From positions 1 through 64,000 of the forward strand of contig NZ_FONG01000002.1 of NCBI RefSeq assembly GCF_900112845.1: a stretch of 64,000 bases of DNA, given 5' to 3'. The position numbers were made by a program, and so were the translations under genes. A model generated the notes under the pieces. That model ran no database searches. It saw nothing but the letters and a program-made list of their open reading frames with translations, and was not told where the DNA came from. Source of the DNA: Actinacidiphila alni (lineage in GTDB: Bacteria > Actinomycetota > Actinomycetes > Streptomycetales > Streptomycetaceae). Shown here piece after piece: positions 25,673-34,256 of the stretch (position 1 is the first letter of the stretch; every line of letters begins with the position of its first letter).

Positions 25673-26881
25673 ATGACGCGGAGACTGGCGGAAGTCGCCA
25701 AGCGGGTCGGGGTCAGCGAGGCGACGGTGAGCCGGGTGCTCAACGGCAAGCCCGGTGTCTCCGACGGCACCCGGCAGGCCGTGCTCACGGCCCTCGACGT
25801 CCTCGGCTACGAACGCCCCACCCAACTGCGGGGCGTCCGGGCCCGATTGGTCGGCCTGGTGCTGCCCGAACTCCAGAATCCGATCTTCCCCGCGCTCGCC
25901 GAGGTGGCCGGCGGCGCGCTCGTGCAGCTCGGCTTCACACCCGTGCTGTGCACGCGCACCGCCGGCGGCCTCACCGAGGCGGAGTACGTGACGATGCTGC
26001 TGGACCAGCAGGTCTCCGGCGTCATCTTCTGCGGCGGGCTGAGCGCCGACGAGTACGGGGCGCTGCTCCAGCGCGGTGTGCCGGTGGTGCTGCTGAACGC
26101 GGCCGTCGACTACGCCGCGATCCAGGCGGAGCAGCGCCAGCCGGACCGGGCGCCGGCGCGGAGCGCGGACCGGCCGCCGTCGCTGCTGGAGCGCGGCGGG
26201 CAGCGGCCCGCCGAGCGGGCGTACGAGAGGGATCACGGCCGGCAGGACAGACACGACAGGCACGACCGGCTCGACCGCAAGGCCGTCCGTACGATCGGCT
26301 TCCCGCAGGTGTCCACGGACGACGTGGCCGCCGTGCAGCAGGCGTACGCGCATCTCGCCTCGCTCGGCCACACCCGGATCGGCCTGATGGTCGGCCCCGC
26401 CGACCACACCCCCTCGCGGCGCAAGGCCGCCGCCTTCACCGCGCTCGCCGCCCGTACCTCCGGCGGCAACCACCCGGTCGGGCACGCCCTGTTCTCCTTC
26501 GAGGGCGGCCAGGCCGTCGCCACCGAACTGCTCGCGACCGGCATCACCGCCCTGATCTGCGGCAGCGACATCCTCGCCCTCGGCGCCATCCGTGCCGCCC
26601 GGCGCCAGGGCCTGTCCGTCCCCGCCGACCTGTCCGTGGTCGGCTACGACGACTCCGCGTTCATGAACTACACCGACCCGCCGCTCACCACGCTCCGCCA
26701 GCCCATCGAAGCGATGTCCCGGGCGGCCGTCACGCTGCTCGCCAACCAGATCAACGGCACCAATCCCACCCCGAAGGAGCTGCTGCACGAGCCGGAGCTG
26801 GTGGTGCGGCACTCGACCGCGCCCGCGCACCAGGGCGGGCGGCACGCGCAGCCGGGTCTGCGGGCGGTGGGCACGGACTGA
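25673..26881 (+). CDS. LacI-family repressor, MalR-like (copy 2, with insertion)
   Basis: The 402-residue protein is a close paralogue of the repressor at 19247-20242; almost every domain segment matches, from GVSEATVSRVLNGKPGVSD to VGYDDSAFMNYTDPPLTTLRQPIE. After LLNAAVD it carries an extra ~60 residues (26111-26296), highly charged, with the run DRHDRHDRLDRK, where copy 1 has only two residues. The C-terminus is 11 residues longer. The gene follows the GH13 gene by 49 bases, so it is probably the last gene of the importer operon. The insert lies in a surface loop of the effector domain and may be tolerated or alter sensing. Confidence 0.92.
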   Translation: MTRRLAEVAKRVGVSEATVSRVLNGKPGVSDGTRQAVLTALDVLGYERPTQLRGVRARLVGLVLPELQNPIFPALAEVAGGALVQLGFTPVLCTRTAGGLTEAEYVTMLLDQQVSGVIFCGGLSADEYGALLQRGVPVVLLNAAVDYAAIQAEQRQPDRAPARSADRPPSLLERGGQRPAERAYERDHGRQDRHDRHDRLDRKAVRTIGFPQVSTDDVAAVQQAYAHLASLGHTRIGLMVGPADHTPSRRKAAAFTALAARTSGGNHPVGHALFSFEGGQAVATELLATGITALICGSDILALGAIRAARRQGLSVPADLSVVGYDDSAFMNYTDPPLTTLRQPIEAMSRAAVTLLANQINGTNPTPKELLHEPELVVRHSTAPAHQGGRHAQPGLRAVGTD

Positions 26882-26933
26882 CCGGCGTCCGGGGGCGGCC
26901 CCGACGGTCCGACGGCGGTACGTGCGGGCGCCA

Positions 26934-26974
26934 TTGACACCCCGCGTGCCCCGTCAGCATCATGACAACGTCAT
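26934..26974 (+). promoter_or_regulatory. Probable promoter and inverted repeat before phospholipase gene
   Basis: A consensus TTGACA -35 box (26934-26939) is followed 18 bases later by CATCAT (26958-26963) as a weak -10. An ATGAC-AAC-GTCAT inverted repeat (26962-26974) overlaps the expected transcription start. About 100 bases remain to the start codon. Confidence 0.45.
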
Positions 26975-27077
26975 ACGTGATCGGGCATGTCGCTGAAGCC
27001 TTCCCGGCGCGCATCATCGCGCAGACGTGTCCGCTGCACGGGCCGCACCCCCCACCGGACCGTCAGGAGAAGCCGCC

Positions 27078-29141
27078 GTGCCCAACGTCGACCGCCGCAG
27101 GTTCCTTCAGCTCGCCGGAGCCGGCGCCGCCGCGTCCGTGCTCACCGGCGGCATCGCCAAGGCCGCCGCGATCCCGGCCGCCGCCGGGACCGGCACCCTC
27201 AAGGACGTCGAGCACATCGTCGTCCTGATGCAGGAGAACCGCTCCTTCGACCACTACTTCGGCACCCTGCGCGGGGTGCGCGGCTTCGGCGACCCGCGCC
27301 CGGCGGCGCTGCCCAGCGGCAAGTCCGTCTTCCACCAGGCGGATTCGAGCGGCCACGAGACGCTGCCCTTCCGGCCGGCCGCCGACAATCTGGGACTCCA
27401 GTTCATCCAGGACCTCGACCACAGCTGGTCCGGTACGCACGCGGCCTTCGACGGCGGCAACTACGACCGCTGGATCCCGGCGAAGACGACGACCTCGATG
27501 GCGTATCTGACCCGGCAGGACATCCCGTACCACTACGCGCTCGCCGACGCCTTCACGATCTGCGACGCCTACCACTGCTCGATGCTGTCCTCCACCGACC
27601 CCAACCGCTACTACATGTACACCGGTTGGTCGGGCAACGACGGCAAGGGCGGCGGGCCCGTGCTCGGCAACGAGGAGGCCGGCTACGGCTGGACGACGCT
27701 GCCGGAGATCCTCCAGCAGGCGGGCGTGTCCTGGAAGGTCTACCAGGACGTCGGCATCGGCCTGGACTCCGCCGGTTCCTGGGGCTGGACCAGCGACCCC
27801 TTCATCGGCAACTACGGCGACAATTCGCTGCTGTACTTCAAGCAGTACCAGAACGCGACGGCCGGTAATCCGCTGTACGACCGGGCCCGCACCGGCACCA
27901 ACGCCCATGGCGGCGAAGGCTACTTCGACCGGCTCCGCTCCGACGTGCTGGGCGGCAGGCTGCCGCAGGTGTCCTGGATCGCGGCGCCCGAGGCCTTCTG
28001 CGAGCACCCGAACTGGCCCGCCAATTACGGTGCTTGGTACGTCTCGCAGGTGCTGGACGCGCTCACCGCGGACCCCGACGTGTGGAGCCGCACCGCGCTG
28101 TTCCTCACCTACGACGAGAACGACGGCTTCTTCGACCATGTCGTGCCGCCCTTCCCGCCGGCCTCGGCCGCGCGCGGCCTGTCCACCGCCGACGTCACCC
28201 GCGACCTCTACACCGGCAATGTGTCCGGCTACGCGGCCGGTCCTTACGGGCTCGGGCCGCGGGTGCCGATGCTGGTGCTCTCGCCCTGGTCCACCGGCGG
28301 CTGGGTCTGCTCGCAGACCTTCGACCACACCTCGATCGTGCAGTTCATCGAGAAGCGGTTCGGTGTGCACGACCCGAATGTGACGCCCTGGCGGCGGGCC
28401 GTCTGCGGCGACCTGACCTCGGCCTTCGACTTCACCCGCTCCGACGCGAGCGCGCCGTCGCTGCCGGGCACGGGCGCGTACCAGCCGCCGAACCACACCA
28501 ACCCGGGCAGCTACGTCCCGTCCCCGCCCGCGACCGGCTCCCTCCCCAAGCAGGAGCGCGGCCTGCGCGGCGCCCGGCCGCTGCCGTACGACCTCGCCGT
28601 CGACACCGCACCGGTCAACGGCCGGATGCGGTTCACCTTCAGCAGCTTCGGCACGGCGGGCGCCGCCTTCCTCGTCACCGCCACGCACCGCTCGGACGGC
28701 CCCTGGCCGTACACCGTCGAGGCCGGCAAATCCCTCGCCGACACCTGGGCGATGCCCGCCGCCGCCTCCCGCTACGACTTCTCGGTCCACGGCCCCAACG
28801 GCTTCCTGCGCCGCATGGCCGGCACCGCGGGCACGGTCGGCCCGGAGGTCGTCGCCCGCCACACCCCCGCGACGGCCCAGGTCACCCTCACCTTCACCAA
28901 CCCGACCTCGGCCGCCTTCACCTTCACGGCCACCGACGCGTACGCCCCGAACGACCACTACACCTACACGGTGCAGCCGGGCGCGTCCCGTACCGTGCCC
29001 GCCTGGGGTGTCCCGGCGGGCAACCACTGGTACGACATCACGGTCACCTCCCCCACCGACGCCAGTTACGTCCGCCGCCTGGCCGCGCATGTGGAGAACG
29101 GCGCGGCGAGCACCAACGACCCGGCGACGGCGACAAACTGA
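27078..29141 (+). CDS. Tat-exported phosphocholine-type phospholipase C
   Basis: The 687-residue enzyme starts with GTG after AGGAGA. A twin-arginine signal (DRRRFLQLAGAGAAASVLTGG) predicts export in folded form. The phosphoesterase domain begins EHIVVLMQENRSFDHYFGTLRGVRGF and contains SSTDPNRYYMYTG and TYDENDGFFDHVVPP, which supply metal and nucleophile residues of the PLC/acid-phosphatase superfamily. The last 190 residues form two beta-sandwich repeats of the bacterial PLC C-terminal type. It should cleave phospholipid head groups outside the cell, giving phosphate or choline. Length fits the actinobacterial PLC group. No phosphate box was recognised upstream. Confidence 0.9.
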   Translation: MPNVDRRRFLQLAGAGAAASVLTGGIAKAAAIPAAAGTGTLKDVEHIVVLMQENRSFDHYFGTLRGVRGFGDPRPAALPSGKSVFHQADSSGHETLPFRPAADNLGLQFIQDLDHSWSGTHAAFDGGNYDRWIPAKTTTSMAYLTRQDIPYHYALADAFTICDAYHCSMLSSTDPNRYYMYTGWSGNDGKGGGPVLGNEEAGYGWTTLPEILQQAGVSWKVYQDVGIGLDSAGSWGWTSDPFIGNYGDNSLLYFKQYQNATAGNPLYDRARTGTNAHGGEGYFDRLRSDVLGGRLPQVSWIAAPEAFCEHPNWPANYGAWYVSQVLDALTADPDVWSRTALFLTYDENDGFFDHVVPPFPPASAARGLSTADVTRDLYTGNVSGYAAGPYGLGPRVPMLVLSPWSTGGWVCSQTFDHTSIVQFIEKRFGVHDPNVTPWRRAVCGDLTSAFDFTRSDASAPSLPGTGAYQPPNHTNPGSYVPSPPATGSLPKQERGLRGARPLPYDLAVDTAPVNGRMRFTFSSFGTAGAAFLVTATHRSDGPWPYTVEAGKSLADTWAMPAAASRYDFSVHGPNGFLRRMAGTAGTVGPEVVARHTPATAQVTLTFTNPTSAAFTFTATDAYAPNDHYTYTVQPGASRTVPAWGVPAGNHWYDITVTSPTDASYVRRLAAHVENGAASTNDPATATN

Positions 29142-29177
29142 CGGTCCATCGGTGCGGTCGGTCGGGCGGGCGGGCGG

Positions 29178-30260
29178 TCAGTTGTTGATCGTCTGCACTT
29201 CCTGCACCGTCACCGGGCGGGGGTCGTCGACCTGGCCGTTGGGCAGCTGGTGGGGGCCGCCGTCCGAGCCGGTCCAGGAGATCTTCCAGGTGACGGAGGC
29301 GTCGAAGGGGAAGGGCGGGATGTTCTGGGTGGAGCGGCGGTAGGTGACACCGCACGGCGGGTCCGCTTTGGGGTCGCCGTTGTAGGCGGCGCCGACCGTG
29401 CCGTCGGGGGCGATCGCGCAGTCGCCCGACGACGGGAAGAGGGTGGCGTCGCGGGTGCCGGCGTCGATGTGGACGCCGGACGGCTCCGCCGTGGTCTCGG
29501 CCCAGATCTCCCGGCCGCCGCCGAGGTCGACGGAGGCGCGCACCTTCACCGGGGTGTACGCCTCCCTGAGCGTCACCCAGGTGGGGATGTTGACGGTCTG
29601 CCGCCCCGCCGGATTGGTGACGACCTGCACACCGGGCACACGGGTGTGGGCGAAGGCCAGCTTGGAGAGCATCTCCGCGGTGATCACGTGGTCGGCGGTC
29701 GGCGGCGGCAGTTGGCCGTTGGGCACCCAGGTGGGCCTGTTGTTGTTGCAGGACATCTGCGCCATCGGATCGGCGTCCGGATTCTCGGTCACCACCCACC
29801 ACATGCCCTTGCCGGCCTCGGCGGTGTTGAAGTCCTTGTAGCCCTTGTCGCCGGGGTAGTCCAGGCCGTTCTGGTAATGGTCGAGGTCCTGGCCCATGGC
29901 GGTGCGGAACGACCCGTGCACCTGCGGCAGTTCGTCGTTGAAATTCTTCGTGTACTCGGCCTTGAACTGTTCCGGGGTGTACTTCGGCCCGAACCAGCAC
30001 GGCGGCGGCGTCCAGTTGGCGTCGACCGAGACCAGCGGCTTGCCGCCGCCCTTGGGCGCGCCGGTCGGGTAGGTGATCCGGTAGCCCTGGGCGGCGGCGC
30101 TCAGATTGCCGCCGGGGTCGGTTGACCCCTTGCCGTCGCCGTCGGCCTTCGGCTTCCCCGTGTCGTCGAAGGCGTAGCCGGTGCCCGCCGTGAGCAGCAC
30201 GACGAGCACGGCGAGGGGCAGTGCCCCGCGCAGTGTTCTTCCCCCGGTCACTGCTTGCAT
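29178..30260 (-). CDS. Exported protein of unknown function, coupled to a lipoprotein gene
   Basis: The 360-residue product has a signal peptide (LRGALPLAVLVVLLTAGTGYA). The mature part is rich in Trp, Pro and Gly, with paired Cys in PPPCWFG, SCNNNRPTW and PPCGVTYRR. No enzyme motif is recognised. The ATG at 30260 follows GAGAGGG and overlaps the end of the upstream lipoprotein gene by 13 bases, so both are translated together; a GTG at 30251 is an alternative start. It converges with the phospholipase gene, 36 bases away. The pair may form a surface complex, but this is only inferred from coupling. Confidence 0.65.
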   Translation of the reverse strand: MQAVTGGRTLRGALPLAVLVVLLTAGTGYAFDDTGKPKADGDGKGSTDPGGNLSAAAQGYRITYPTGAPKGGGKPLVSVDANWTPPPCWFGPKYTPEQFKAEYTKNFNDELPQVHGSFRTAMGQDLDHYQNGLDYPGDKGYKDFNTAEAGKGMWWVVTENPDADPMAQMSCNNNRPTWVPNGQLPPPTADHVITAEMLSKLAFAHTRVPGVQVVTNPAGRQTVNIPTWVTLREAYTPVKVRASVDLGGGREIWAETTAEPSGVHIDAGTRDATLFPSSGDCAIAPDGTVGAAYNGDPKADPPCGVTYRRSTQNIPPFPFDASVTWKISWTGSDGGPHQLPNGQVDDPRPVTVQEVQTINN

Positions 30261-30925
30261 TCCAGCGCCCTCTCCTTCACGGTGATCGCCTGCGCCCGCC
30301 ACAGCTGCGTGCCGGGCCTGAACAGGCTGAGAACCAGTTGGTACGAGACGTAGTTGCGGTCGTCGGCCCCGGTGACATGCGCCTTCCCGGTGGCGACCTC
30401 CTTGCTGTACAGCTTCGACTGGTCCTCGCAGAAGGTCACCTGCGCCGCCGAGTTCTTGGCGAGGAGTTTGACGACCGGCCGGTAGAAGTGGTCGGTTCCG
30501 GTGAGGGTCTTCTTCGCGTCGATGTGCAGCTGCACGTACTGCTTGGCGTAGGTGTACGCGGCACCCTGCGCGTAGGTGTTGAGCGTGGCGTCCTTGACGT
30601 TCTGCCTGACCACGCCGTGCACCATCGACTGCATGAAGTCGGCCGACGCGGTCAGCACCCCGGCCTGCGCGGCGTCCGCGGGCAGCGTCCAGTCGAAGTC
30701 GAGCCTGAGGTCGGCGGGGAGCGCGAGCGCCGGGTCGACGGTGAGCGGCGCCCCGGCCGCGCTCGGCGCCGCCGAGGTCGCGGTCGGCGCCGCGGAGGTG
30801 GTGGCCGTCGCGACCGGGGAGATCGTGCTGTCCCCGTCACCGCCCGAGCCGCCGCCGCAGGCGGACAGCGTCAGGGCGGCGGTCGCCACGAGGGCGGCGA
30901 CGGGCAGTGCTGAGCGGGCTCGCAT
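30248..30925 (-). CDS. Lipoprotein of unknown function
   Basis: The 225-residue protein has a signal peptide with lipobox LTLSAC at residues 19-24 and a Ser/Thr/Ala-rich tether of 40 residues. The globular domain is acidic and helical (LRLDFDWTLPADAAQAG, ADFMQSMVHGVVRQNVKD, AAYTYAKQYVQLHIDAKKT), and reads like the actinobacterial lipoproteins that resemble SnoaL/NTF2-like folds; that resemblance is weak. The ATG follows GGGAGA. It overlaps the downstream exported-protein gene, giving a two-gene operon. Confidence 0.72.
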   Translation of the reverse strand: MRARSALPVAALVATAALTLSACGGGSGGDGDSTISPVATATTSAAPTATSAAPSAAGAPLTVDPALALPADLRLDFDWTLPADAAQAGVLTASADFMQSMVHGVVRQNVKDATLNTYAQGAAYTYAKQYVQLHIDAKKTLTGTDHFYRPVVKLLAKNSAAQVTFCEDQSKLYSKEVATGKAHVTGADDRNYVSYQLVLSLFRPGTQLWRAQAITVKERALECKQ

Positions 30926-31047
30926 GGTCGAAGTCTCCCGATCGGTCGTACGTGGGCACCGTCGGGCGTCGGCGGGCGGCGCGCGCCGGCCCGTCCGTAT
31001 GACCCCCGTGTTTTCCGGCGTCCACGGTAGCGGACCGGGGCGGCGGG

Positions 31048-32118
31048 CTACTCGAAGAATTTCAGGCCCCACCCGGTGTCGCTGGTCGCGCCGGGGACGT
31101 TGGCGCGGGTGTAGGTGGTGTTGCCCCACCAGCAGAAGGAGCCGGTGAACCAGTAGCGGTTGGCCCAGGAGTAGGCGGTGCCCTTGGGGACGGCGGTGAA
31201 CATCAGCGGGAAGGTGGGGCCGGCCGGTGGGCTCGTGGCGATGTCGCCGTTGAGTAGGACGAAGCTGTGGCTGCCGGGGCCGTTGACGTAGAGGGTGGGG
31301 TCCCAGCCGGACATCATCGTGGCGGCGTGCGAGCCGAACAGGCAGCCGTTGGACTTGTACCAGTCCCACACGTACGTGGGGTCGCCGCCGGCCCGCAGCC
31401 GCAGATCGGCCATGCAGTACTGGTCGCTCCAGCTGCCGTTGGCCGAATAGACGATGTGCAGCTGCCCGTTGGGATCCTTGATCGCGGCCGGCGCCTCGTT
31501 GATGTACGGATTGCCGACCACACGCTCCCAGCTCTCACGCGGCTGGGAAATGATGAAGCGGGCACCGGTCGGCGTGGTGGGACTGCTCATCCGGGCGAGA
31601 TAGAGATTCTGCTCGACATTGGTGTCACCCGCCCAGCCGGACCACACGAACCAGCGCTGCCCGTTGAAAGTGAAGAGATTACCGTCGATGGCCCACTTGT
31701 CGTCCGGCAGCGCCAGCTTGACGGCGGCACCGTAACCACTGTCGGCGCTGGCCGAACTGATCACATACATACGGTGGGCCGCACCGGTACCGGCCGTGAA
31801 GTAGATGTAGTAACGGCCGCCGTCGACCACGATCTCCGGCGCCCACACCTCCCCCCGCCCCGCCGTGTCCGACCAGACCTTGCGGGCGGTCGCGGAGCCG
31901 AGCGCGGCGGTGGAGGACGCCTCCCGTACGGCGATGCCGCCGCCGGAGGACTCCGCCGAGATGTACGTGCCGCCGACCCGGATGACGCTGGGGTCGGCAT
32001 TGTGCACGGTGGTCTGGGAGGCGTCGGCGGTCACGGGGCAGAGCACCGAGGCGGCGGCGGCCAGCGCGGCGCAGAAGGTGACGGCCAGGGTGGTGCGGAG
32101 TCGGCGCAGCGGCGTCAT
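31048..32118 (-). CDS. Secreted GH43 family glycosidase, probable arabinofuranosidase
   Basis: The 356-residue secreted enzyme has a signal peptide (TLAVTFCAALAAAASVLCPV). The five-bladed propeller of GH43 is signalled by HNADPSVIRVGGTYI (catalytic base Asp), KWAIDGNLF (pKa-tuning Asp) and INEAPAAIKDPNG (acid Glu). The C-terminal CWWGNTTYTRANVPG region is typical of the arabinan-active group. It should release arabinose or xylose from plant polysaccharide, complementing the GH54 enzyme at 749-2278. The start ATG at 32118 follows GGGACGGGACC. No carbohydrate-binding module is attached. Confidence 0.83.
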   Translation of the reverse strand: MTPLRRLRTTLAVTFCAALAAAASVLCPVTADASQTTVHNADPSVIRVGGTYISAESSGGGIAVREASSTAALGSATARKVWSDTAGRGEVWAPEIVVDGGRYYIYFTAGTGAAHRMYVISSASADSGYGAAVKLALPDDKWAIDGNLFTFNGQRWFVWSGWAGDTNVEQNLYLARMSSPTTPTGARFIISQPRESWERVVGNPYINEAPAAIKDPNGQLHIVYSANGSWSDQYCMADLRLRAGGDPTYVWDWYKSNGCLFGSHAATMMSGWDPTLYVNGPGSHSFVLLNGDIATSPPAGPTFPLMFTAVPKGTAYSWANRYWFTGSFCWWGNTTYTRANVPGATSDTGWGLKFFE

Positions 32119-32193
32119 GGTCCCGTCCCGTTGGTCCGGCGAACGTTCAGGAATGCGGTGCCGGTTCAGCATCCCGACCCGGTGATGGACATG

Positions 32194-34089
32194 TCAATAA
32201 TGCGTCGGCGGTGCCGTCGTGTCGTCGAGGAAGCCGCCCGACTGGTGCTGCCAGAGCTTGGCGTAGGCCCCGTCGGCGGCCAACAGCTCCTGGTGGCTGC
32301 CCTGTTCGAGGACCCGGCCGCGGTCCAGGACGACGAGCCGGTCCATCGTCGCCACCGTGCTCAGCCGGTGCGCGACGACCAGCGCGGTACGGCCCGCCAT
32401 CAGGCTCCACAGCGCTTCCTGGACCAGGACTTCGGACTCCGAGTCCAGCGCGCTGGTCGCCTCGTCGAGCAGCAGGACCGGCGCGTCGCGCAGCACCGCG
32501 CGGGCCAGCGCGACCCGCTGCCGCTGCCCGCCGGAGAGTTTGACGCCCCGCTCGCCGACCATCGTGTCGAAGCCGTCGGGCAGCGTGTCGGCGAATTCGG
32601 TGACGTGCGCGACCTCGGCGGCCCTGCGGATCTCGGCGGGGGTGGCGTCCGGCCGGGCGAAGGCGATGTTCTCGCGCAGCGTGCGGTGGAACATCGCCGG
32701 GTCCTGCGGCACGTACGCGATCAGGGCGCGCAGATCGGCCTGCCGCAGCCGGCTGATGTCCTGGCCGCCGATCGTGATGCGGCCCGCGTCCACGTCCGTC
32801 ATCCGCAGCAGCAGCCGGGTCAGCGTGGTCTTGCCGCCGCCGGACCGGCCGACGAAACCGACCTTCGCGCCGCTGGGCACCGCCAGGTCGAGCCCCTGGA
32901 AGAGGGGTTCCGTGCCGCCGCCGTGGGTGAAGGTGACCCGGTCGAAGCGGACGCCGGAGCCGCGCTGCGCGAGGGGTTCCGGCCGTTCCGGATCGAGCAC
33001 GGTCGGCGGTTCCAGCAGCAGTTCGGTGAACTGCGCGGCCTCCGTCATCGAGCTCTCCAGCCGCCGGTAGATCTGGTTGAACTCGAACATGATCCGCGTC
33101 GCGTTCGAGTAGTACGTGAAGGCGACCACGACCTCCTCCACGCCGTGCCGGCCGCCGCCGAGCGCGATCGCGAGCAGCAGGCCGAGTCCGTTGGTGAGCA
33201 CCGACATCGGCGCGACCAAGGTGTCGATCCGCAGATTGCCGTAGTCCCACGAGCGCAGCGTCCGGCGCCGCGACTCGGCGACGCGGGACCGGTGTTCGGC
33301 CGCTTCGCGGTCCTCGGCGGCGAAGGCCCGTACGGTGTCGATGTTCATCAGGCTGTCCGCGACGTGCCCCGCCACCCGGGCGATGGCCTCCTCCCGCTCG
33401 CCGACGAGGCGCTGGCGGCGCCGGATCAGCGGGGCCACGCCGAGGCCGGTCAGCGCGATCATCGCCAACAGGCCGACGACCAGCAGCGGTTCGTACCGCC
33501 ACAGCACCACCGAGCCGAACGCCAACGGGACGAGGCTGCCGATCACCGAGAAGGTCAGGGTGTCGATGAACTCCTCGAAGCGGGAGGCGAAGCTCAGCAC
33601 GCGTTTGGTCAGCGACCCGGCGAAATTGTCGTGGAAGAAGGCAGCGTCCTTGGCGAACAGCTCGTCCAGGCCCACCACATAGAGGTGCTCGATGCCGAGC
33701 GCGTCCACCCGGTTGAGGCAGTGCAGCCCGATCCGCCACAGCGCCTCGGACAGCAGCAGCACCCCGGCGAAGACCAGGATGTACGGCAGCGCGCCGCCGA
33801 CGGTCACGGCCGTCCGGCCGGCGGAGGAGTCGTCGGAGATCCGCCCGACGAGTTTGGCGACGGCCAGCGGTGCCACATAGCCGATGCCGGTGCTGCCGAG
33901 CGCAGGCAGCAGCATCGCCGGCAGCGTCAGCCGGCGTAATCGGGCCAACTCCCGTGCGTAGTAGCGCAGTGCGAGCAGCACCGGACCACGGCCCGGACGC
34001 TCGGTGTCGGTGTGCGGCTTGCGGGAGATCGGCGGCGCTTGCGTTTTTTGCTGCGTCTGCTGATTTTGCTGCGTCTGTGACGTGCCCAT
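32194..34089 (-). CDS. ABC exporter with fused membrane and ATPase domains; contains a TTA codon
   Basis: The 631-residue half-transporter has six hydrophobic helices (residues ~55-330) and an ABC domain with Walker A GRSGGGKTT, Q-loop YVPQDPAMF, signature LSGGQRQR and Walker B VLLLDEATSALD. It should dimerise and export lipids, drugs or peptides. The N-terminal 20 residues are a Gln/Thr repeat (QTQQNQQTQQKTQ), encoded by an 18-base DNA repeat. Leu51 is encoded by TTA (33937-33939), a rare codon read only by the bldA tRNA in Streptomyces, so expression should be tied to development. The ThrE gene lies upstream in the same direction. Confidence 0.9.
   Translation of the reverse strand: MGTSQTQQNQQTQQKTQAPPISRKPHTDTERPGRGPVLLALRYYARELARLRRLTLPAMLLPALGSTGIGYVAPLAVAKLVGRISDDSSAGRTAVTVGGALPYILVFAGVLLLSEALWRIGLHCLNRVDALGIEHLYVVGLDELFAKDAAFFHDNFAGSLTKRVLSFASRFEEFIDTLTFSVIGSLVPLAFGSVVLWRYEPLLVVGLLAMIALTGLGVAPLIRRRQRLVGEREEAIARVAGHVADSLMNIDTVRAFAAEDREAAEHRSRVAESRRRTLRSWDYGNLRIDTLVAPMSVLTNGLGLLLAIALGGGRHGVEEVVVAFTYYSNATRIMFEFNQIYRRLESSMTEAAQFTELLLEPPTVLDPERPEPLAQRGSGVRFDRVTFTHGGGTEPLFQGLDLAVPSGAKVGFVGRSGGGKTTLTRLLLRMTDVDAGRITIGGQDISRLRQADLRALIAYVPQDPAMFHRTLRENIAFARPDATPAEIRRAAEVAHVTEFADTLPDGFDTMVGERGVKLSGGQRQRVALARAVLRDAPVLLLDEATSALDSESEVLVQEALWSLMAGRTALVVAHRLSTVATMDRLVVLDRGRVLEQGSHQELLAADGAYAKLWQHQSGGFLDDTTAPPTHY
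34046..34077 (-). repeat. Repeat encoding the Gln/Thr tail of the ABC exporter
   Basis: TTTTGCTGCGTCTG occurs at 34046-34059 and 34064-34077, with 18-base period. It encodes the polar N-terminal repeat. Its base composition is far less GC-rich than the surroundings. Confidence 0.75.
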
Positions 34090-34256
34090 TTCGTACCGTC
34101 CCTCACATCACGGACCGGCGGGGGAACCGGAAGTGTCCCGTGGGTGCGGGGGCGGCGTCCAAGCGTTTTCGCCGCGCGGGCGCTGGGGGTACTCGGCCCG
34201 GACCGGCCGGACGACGCCTTCCGCAGGGGAATCCCGTCCGTCGTCCTCGGCACCGC

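Noticed and set aside
26934..27077. PHO box before the phospholipase gene
   Set aside because: No 11-base GTTCACC-type repeats are present there; only a TTGACA promoter and a short inverted repeat.
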